DNA of 64,000 nt from Rhizophagus irregularis (Eukaryota; Glomeromycota; Glomeromycetes; Glomerales; Glomeraceae): contig NC_089450.1 of the NCBI RefSeq assembly GCF_026210795.1, positions 682,001 through 746,000 on the forward strand. Reading direction: 5' to 3'. Under the pieces are notes generated by a model, which saw only the letters and a program-made list of their open reading frames with translations, had not been told where the DNA came from and did no database searches. The position numbers were made by a program, and so were the translations under genes. The first letter of the stretch is position 1, and each line of letters starts with the position of its first letter. Positions 57,551 through 64,000 of this stretch are shown here, in pieces.

Positions 57551-58387
57551 GGAAAAAATGAGGTTTTGCCTTTCACTTTTGTATAGGATTGTTAATTGAC
57601 ATTTATGACGAAAATCGTTAACTTATCATTGTTTTAATTATAGATATTGTAGTCGTATTATTTAAAGTTTCATTTTTATCAATAATTGTATTATTATTAG
57701 GATGCGTAAAAAAAAAATATGTGCACTCAGATAAATTTTGTAAATTTTAATAAAATTTCATATAATGCGTAAAATTGTAAATTTTCAATTTATGCAGGTG
57801 CGTAGAAAACCTCCCCTCCTTTTTTTTTTTTTATTTAAAATTTAAAAATTCATTTTTTTTTTATCGGTCAGCAAAAAGTGATTCCTTAAAGAAAAGAATG
57901 TGCACTTTATTCATGTTGATATTTCGTTGAATATCTTAAAGAACATTTGAAGGTTATAAGATAAATCGGTAAATCTGGAAGTTCGATATTGATAAAATAA
58001 CTTCGCTTCGGCTTTGTTTCCGTTTCCTAGTAAAATAACAAACATATGAAGTGATAAATTTTGTTTATTCAATTAAAAAAAATTGTTTGGATCATTATAA
58101 TGAGATTCTTACTATGCGATTCTTGTTCTATACTTTGTTTTTTGTTTCAATAATTTATTCTGAAATTATTCTTTTGCAACCGTATTTATTCACATTATTT
58201 TAAAAAGAATAAATAATTAAATATTCACACTTTTACGGTCTAGCTTTTAAAAGCAATAAGAATAACATTAAAACCTTTAATTACTATTATTTAAAAAGGT
58301 TACCGCCATTGTAAAAAAGCCCAGATGTGATTGACATATCAACCAATTAAATTCCGTACTTTATATATATATAAACTCTATTAACAA
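57551..58387. other. Intergenic region
   Basis: I see no gene. The right end carries the leader tatataaactctattaaca of the next pseudogene. Confidence 0.45.
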
Positions 58388-58930
58388 ATGGATAACAACT
58401 AATTATAATTTCAACTTTATTAAAGATGGGGATATACGACCGCAAACAACTGATTCTCAAACAAAAAATCCAAATGTTAATTACAATAATCTTTGCAATT
58501 ACAATAATAATAGTTGTTCCATGATGAATACCAATACACCTGATAACGTTACTTCGCAATCTTATCTTATCGCTTCATCAGATCTCTCACTCCCTTTACC
58601 GCAGTATACTCAATAAATTCAACAAGTTCAACAACCTATTTATCAACAAAATAATACTGAAAATAACATTCAATAACAATTATTCGACATTACTCAGCCT
58701 ATTTCTCTGAATGTACCGTATTTCGTTCAAAATAGTTCTTCACCGTTCGATGCTGAAATCTTTAGTTATACCTACTTTCCCTCCAATGATTAATTCCTCT
58801 CAAACGAATAATTCTGAAATCTTTACATTTGAGACTTCTGGGTCCAAAAGTTATCATTATCACACTTTCTTTTCAATGATTAATTCCTTTAAAATGAAAC
58901 TTTCTGAAATCTTTAACATTCTCAGGACCT
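58388..58930 (+). pseudogene. Degraded copy of the Asn/Ser-rich gene at 51217
   Basis: The leader and first codons match (aaatggataacaac), but the frame stops after four codons. Downstream DNA still matches the intact relative in several frames (ttgattctcaaacaaaaaatc, gtaccgtatttcgttcaaaa, cctctcaaacgaataattct). It lacks part of the middle. The ~90-bp C-terminal repeat units are present. Confidence 0.75.
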
Positions 58931-59292
58931 AATATATTAATTTGATATGTTACCTTGAAACCCATAAATATAGTGTACGCATTATTATTATCACAGTTAA
59001 TTTTTTTTCATTATTATTCTTTTTATTTCATTCTTTTATTATTTCCTATTTGTAAGATGGTTATCAAATAAAGATCTAAATCACATTTAATATTTGTGAT
59101 ATAGTTTAAGAGTTTGAAATAAGCATATAAAGTTTACTTGTGGCTGAAAATCACGTGCGTTCTTATGGCAATTTTCCAAATATCGGCGGATTTATCCCCT
59201 TTTTGCGTTAAAAGTGATTTTTTATGAGTTAAATAAAAATCTATGTTTGCGAAATTTATTTAAATATAGAATAGGCATAAAACCCCCAATTT
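58931..59292. other. 3' flank of the pseudogene
   Basis: The DNA to about 59095 still resembles the flank of the 51217 gene (tttcattcttttattat, cctatttgtaaga). No gene. Confidence 0.5.
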
Positions 59293-59462
59293 CGCTAACA
59301 ATTATAAAATATCATAAGTTGAGACCTCAATATCGTACCGTCTAAATAAGGGCGACAAGGAAACGACAAGAACATTGTAAAGTAGCAAAAGATCTGTTCA
59401 TCGTTATAGAAGAATGTACAGTACATTATCCTAATAAAATTTCTGAGATATATTTTTTTTCC
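59293..59462 (+). repeat. Inverted repeat A, left copy
   Basis: About 160 bp, including cgtaccgtctaaataagggc, gacaaggaaacgaca and gtaaagtagcaaaagatctg, recurs inverted at 62659-62820 with ~85% identity. Confidence 0.85.
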
Positions 59463-59794
59463 ATGCCAAAATAAAACTTTCCAATTTGTTGTCCACAAGA
59501 AATTAGAAATGGTTAGTTTCATATATAATTCCAAGTTATCTGGTTTAGGAAAAAAAAAAAAGCTTTTCATATTTTTGACAAACAAACAAAAAATCGATAA
59601 ACTTACGAATTTTTACGATATCATGTCCGGGTATCCCGCAACACAGGGGATTTGTGTTGTGCAATCATATTTTATCATATTACAATCTTTTATTAAACAT
59701 TCCCTATTAGTAAAAATCCAAGTATGTAAATTTTGTAAACAAATGGATTTCATGTACGCCCTAATTTAAAAAAAAAAAAAATATGTCAAAGCAA

Positions 59795-59930
59795 TTTATC
59801 GGCTATCGGTATTTAAAGTATTAATAAATTCCGGCAAAAAACTTTTAATAAAACTTTTTTTACTTTTGTAATGACATTTCCTTTTTATTAATAAATTCGA
59901 TGGCGTAAAATTGAACATGAAATCCGATTC
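59795..59930 (+). repeat. Inverted repeat B, left copy
   Basis: About 130 bp, including ttaataaattcgatggcgta and aattgaacatgaaatccga, recurs inverted at 61345-61480. Confidence 0.85.
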
Positions 59931-60265
59931 CTATATTTACGCAAGTATATGTTGTATCAGGTCTACATATCAGATATAGAAATAAATTATGCATGGATGA
60001 TTTCCTTTTTTCTTTTTTAAAAAAAAGAAACAAAGGAAAAGAAAAAAGAAAAAGAATATTTTTTTTTTGTTAATTTATATTTACATTTTAGCCTGACAAT
60101 AAAAATTTGATCCCAAAACAATCATCGTCTTTAATTCTTTTTTTTTTAAAAAAACATGGTAATGCGTTATACAGTATAAATGAATAATTTAAAATAAAGT
60201 AATAATTATTTAGTATTTACTAATTCATAAATTTTTTCTCGTAAATTCCAAGTTTGTTCCAATTC

Positions 60266-61205
60266 TATCATGAAGAAATTTTCTTATTGTTCTATTTTTT
60301 GGAAATATCTTTTTATTTTGACATTTTAGTAGAAATTATCTGAAAAGTAATGAGAGGATGAGAGTGATGTGAAATTAATCTGATTGGCGTGAGAATTCAC
60401 GTGCAAGGTTAATTGGATAGAAATTCCCATCAGCTTTCCGTACAAATAAATTAGGGGCTGTTCGCCTGTTCCCCAATATTATCTATACTATTTAGGGGAG
60501 AGTACTTTAGAGAAGATCTTTTTCGAAAAATAGAAGCATTCTAAATCTACTTACTGTAATCAGTGCTATAACTGCTATACAAGCGGTAATTAAAGAATAT
60601 TCACAGGATTTCTTATTCGAGCAACAAGATTTTCTCTTCTTTATCAACATCAATTTTTTTTAACGGAATTAACGGAAAGATGATCAAAGATTTTTTTTTC
60701 CGGTTTGCTCCTTATTTTAATATCTTTTTTTTTCTTGTTAAATTTTTTTTTTTGATTCTTCAAATATTTACAATTAAACGATTATCAATCCATTACTTTT
60801 CCATCCTTATTATCCCGCGTTTCCATGCATTATCTTCTATTGGCAATCAAATATATTTGATAAGATAATGAATGATAAGATTGTTTATTATTCGCTAAAA
60901 AAGAATTTCTTTTTCGGTTTATTTGTTACCTTAAAAACAGAAGTCGAATTTATATTTGTTACTGATAGACAATGTTTTCTTATCATATTATAAAAATAAA
61001 TTTCTGATAGACAATGTTTTTTCTTATCAAACTATTTTTTTTTTTTACTGTTTATATTATATTATTAATATGAATCAATACATGGGTTATTGATAATATT
61101 GATAACAGAATGTCACAAAAAACAAATGATAAACATATTGCATTCTATCAAATTATATAATTTGTTTATAACTTTTAGTTATAATAAAAATTTTGATGAA
61201 AATTC
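60266..61205 (+). repeat. Direct repeat C, first copy
   Basis: About 0.95 kb, from tcatgaagaaattttc to tagttataataaaaattttg, recurs in the same orientation at 62847-64000. Shared blocks include gtaatgaga-ggatgagag, ttaatctgattggcg, ctatacaagcggtaattaaa, acggaaagatgatcaaagat and ccgcgtttccatgcattatc (reading tcccgcgtttccatgcatta). No frame is conserved, so it is probably non-coding repeat DNA. Confidence 0.85.
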
Positions 61206-61344
61206 TTCCGAGTAAACACATGTTCAATAAATTTATCCTTTTTCGATAAAGTATGGCAAATTTGAGGGCTCAGATGTGGTGTTTCTATAAACACAGCTTT
61301 TCTTTTGATTTTGTTTATTATGCAAAATCCCGAGCCAGCAATAA

Positions 61345-61480
61345 GCATAATGCTGGCCGGTTCGGATTTTTCATGTTCAATTTACGCCATCGAATTTATT
61401 AATAAAAAAGAAATGTTATTACAAAAGTAAAAAAAAAAAGTTTTAAAAGTTTTCACCGGAATTATTACTTTAAAATACGA
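61345..61480 (-). repeat. Inverted repeat B, right copy
   Basis: Reverse-complement match to 59795-59930, including tttacgccatcgaatttatt. Together with the left copy it encloses direct repeat C copy 1. Confidence 0.85.
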
Positions 61481-61558
61481 TAGCCTTCTTTTTTGATGAT
61501 ATCATGGTTTTGTTTTTTTATTTATATTATTGTGAAACTATTTGCCATTACTAAATAA

Positions 61559-61971
61559 GGGACCATCTAAGCGGGGGTGTCAAATCACATGACTTCGAAA
61601 AAAAATTCATTTTCTAAATAAACTTTTCGCCATATATACACAACCTCTTAAACATACATATTAAGTGTATTTTGGCCTGCTCTGCAAGTTTACTTAGAAC
61701 GATAAAATGAGTTTTGAATGCCGTTTTCGATTTATTTGACTTTTTAATTTTGTCTATCCATTTTTGGATATGATCGGCAAAAAAGCTTTTGCTTATATGT
61801 AAAGTGAAAACCAGTATTTAAAATCTACCTTTTGACCTTAAGTAAACTTGTAGAGCAGGCTAAGATATGCTTATTTTATGATTTTCAAGTTTATATTAGA
61901 CTTGATTCATAAAAAAAATTAGTCTACTCATATTATATCGAATCACGTGATTACCCCGCGTTAAAACGACC
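61559..61971. mobile_element. 413-bp MITE with 8-bp target-site duplication
   Basis: Imperfect inverted ends (gggaccatctaagcgggggt and reversed gggtcgttttaacgcggggt, followed by aatcac-tga on both) are flanked by ctaaataa at 61551-61558 and 61972-61979. Inner arms also mirror each other: ggcctgctctgcaagtttac on the left and agcctgctctacaagtttac on the reversed right. An 8-bp duplication fits hAT-like elements. Confidence 0.75.
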
Positions 61972-61979
61972 CTAAATAA

Positions 61980-62658
61980 GGAATATACGCTACACTACAT
62001 CAATAACCAATTTGTGTTACTTGATCATCTTGATGACCGATTAAAAAAAAATTTTTTATACTTAAAAATAAAAAATATGTTCCATAAATACTGGGTTTTT
62101 AAGATTCCAATGGGTTTTTTTTGGTGACAATTTCATTCTATTTGCATATTAAATATAGTTAGAAACTATTTTTTTTGTTTTCATAAAGTCTTTAACGTGT
62201 AGTGAAGTTGGGAGAAGTTGTAAGTGTTTAGAACTTTAAACAAAACTTGGTATGATTTTATTTCTTTTTTGTTTATGTCATATTTTAGTAAAGAAATTTA
62301 AGTAACAATAAAATTTTTTATTATAATTGACTTTAAAGTTAGGTGAACTTTATTATTCAAAATCTGAGAGTGGGGAAATTTTTGTGAATTTTTTAACTCC
62401 TTATCATTAAGATTTTTATTTTAGTATCATTAGAATCATCTTGATTAAAGCTTTATTTTGATATAATTTCACCTTATATTAAACATAAGTTATCAAGATT
62501 ATTATTTTTTTTTTTGAAAAATACATATTAAACCTATTAAACCACAAAAATAAATAATTTAGCTAATTTTATTTTACACACGTGATGGTATCGTACATTC
62601 AATCATTTCTGTAATAATTTTACATTATTAATTAACGGGTGATTTATACGATTTTAAG
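61980..62658. other. AT-rich DNA without recognisable features
   Basis: I see no gene or repeat boundary here. Confidence 0.45.
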
Positions 62659-62820
62659 GTCAATTCCGTATCTCGGAGATTTTATTACTGTACATTCTTC
62701 TATAACAATGACAGATCTTTTGCTACTTTACAATATTCCTGTCGTTTCCTTGTCGCCTTTATTTAGACGGTACGACATTGAGGTCTCATTTTACAATAAC
62801 TTATGACATTTTATAAAATA
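62659..62820 (-). repeat. Inverted repeat A, right copy
   Basis: Reverse-complement match to 59293-59462, including cagatcttttgctactttac and gtcgtttccttgtcgcc. It directly precedes direct repeat C copy 2. Confidence 0.85.
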
Positions 62821-62846
62821 GTTAATTAAAGGCTGTGATTCAGGTT

Positions 62847-64000
62847 TATCATGAAGAAATTTTCATATTGTTCTATTTTTTTTTTGAAAATATCCTTTTC
62901 TTTTAGAAATGATCTGAAACGTAATGAGAGGATGAGAGTAACAAGATTGAAATTAATCTGATTGGCGTTGAGAATTTACATGCAAGATTAATTTTATTGG
63001 CTAATTGATGTCGTAGAAATTCCGTGGAATTAAGCTCGATATTACCTATCAGTTTTCCGTCAATACTATCTATACTATTTAAGGGAGAATACTTTAGAGA
63101 CGATCTTTTTCGATAAATAGAAGCATTCTACTGTAATCAGGCTATACAAGCGGTAATTAAAGAATATTTACAGGATTTCTTATTCAAGCAACAAGATTTT
63201 CTTTATCAACATCAATTTTTTTTTTAACGGAATTAACGGAAAGATGATCAAAGATTTTTTTCCGGTTTGCTCCTTATTTAATATCTTTTTTTTCTTGCTT
63301 CGTTTATAGGTAAAATTCTTTTTTTTTTTTGACTCTTCAAAATTTACAATTAAACGATTGTCTAGATCAATCCATTACTTTTCCATCCTTATTATCCCGC
63401 GTTTCCATGCATTATCTTCTATTTGCAGTAAATCAAATTATTTGATAAGATAAGATAAGATTATTGTATTTTTTTTTTCTCCGTAATCCCCGTAAATCGT
63501 GCAATCAAATTTCTTTTTCGGTTTATATGTTACTAATTCACTGATAGACAATGTTTTTCTTATCATACTATAAAAATTTACCGATTATATTATATCAATA
63601 CATATGTTATTGATAACATGATAACAAAATGTCACAACAAACAAAACAAACAAATGATAAGCATATTGCATCCTATCAAATTATATAATTTGATCACAAA
63701 TTATTCAATGTAAAGTTAGATCCTTAGATCCTTTACATATATAAAAAAAAAATGATTTATAAAAAAAAAGAATCGTTTTTTTTTATTCCGTTCAAAAATT
63801 TTTTTTGAATTCATAAAAAAAAATTATTTATTAAGCAGTATAAAGTATTAATTAAATTTTTTTAATGCAAAAATAATAATTACGTCTAAAATTTATTGGT
63901 AGATATTAAAAAAAAAAATTAAATCTTTCTTTGAATAATGTAATACATAAAAAATATAACTTTTTAGTTATAATAAAAAATTTTGATGGGGATAATAAAA
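62847..64000 (+). repeat. Direct repeat C, second copy (runs off the window)
   Basis: Matches 60266-61205. An extra ~270-bp AT-rich segment (about 63690-63960) separates tcaaattatataatttg from the terminal tttagttataataaaaaatt. Confidence 0.8.

Overview
The window looks like AT-rich nuclear DNA from a fungus. Genes are split by short introns (usually 50-150 bp, GTAAGT-type donors), long poly-A/poly-T tracts fill the gaps, and the gene families (BTB-TLDc, tandem SANT/Myb, pentatricopeptide repeat, Arb1, coiled-coil 'ELEAE' pseudogenes, zinc-knuckle transposon remnants) resemble those of arbuscular mycorrhizal fungi such as Rhizophagus. That assignment is inference from gene content and composition; no rRNA or mitochondrial marker is present.

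0-20.5 kb is a sparse conventional gene region. It holds a U6 snRNA gene (610-726), a coiled-coil protein with a Ser/Pro-rich tail carrying SxIP motifs (4214-5131, minus), a tail-anchored PPxY protein (6576-7601, plus, 3 exons), a histidine-phosphatase-family protein (12960-14036, minus, 2 exons) and a J-domain protein (18399-20436, plus, 6 exons). All reconstructed exon junctions keep frame. The gaps are AT-rich with minisatellites.

20.5-35.8 kb is an accessory block without an intact gene. It contains several short inverted-repeat elements with recognisable target-site duplications (21.9, 23.4, 23.9, 30.3 and 31.0 kb), a 2.5-kb hAT-like non-autonomous element (25086-27629) that itself contains another 532-bp element, a minisatellite and a fold-back element, and a tandem array of seven ~665-bp units (about 31-35.5 kb). 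The array units are AT-drifted copies of a coding fragment whose less mutated relative lies at the right edge.

36.1-45.4 kb begins with a pseudogene of Arb1, a subunit of the Argonaute siRNA chaperone complex. A second, identical U6 gene follows (38262-38380), then an 11-exon mitochondrial-type PPR gene (38480-41518) that contains what appears to be a minor-spliceosome AT-AC intron, a BTB-BACK-TLDc gene (41815-43423, minus) and a seven-repeat SANT/Myb gene (43995-45383, minus).

45.4-64 kb is mostly decayed. It has fold-back elements, frameshifted pseudogenes (47539-48305, 48580-49266, 54598-56158, 56852-57266, 58388-58930), one short lineage-specific ORF (51217-51702) with two degraded sister copies of its 5' module, and a block of inverted and direct duplications that runs off the right edge. 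The two points I would follow first are the AT-AC intron and the pairing of a broken RNAi-chaperone gene with a strongly AT-shifted tandem array.
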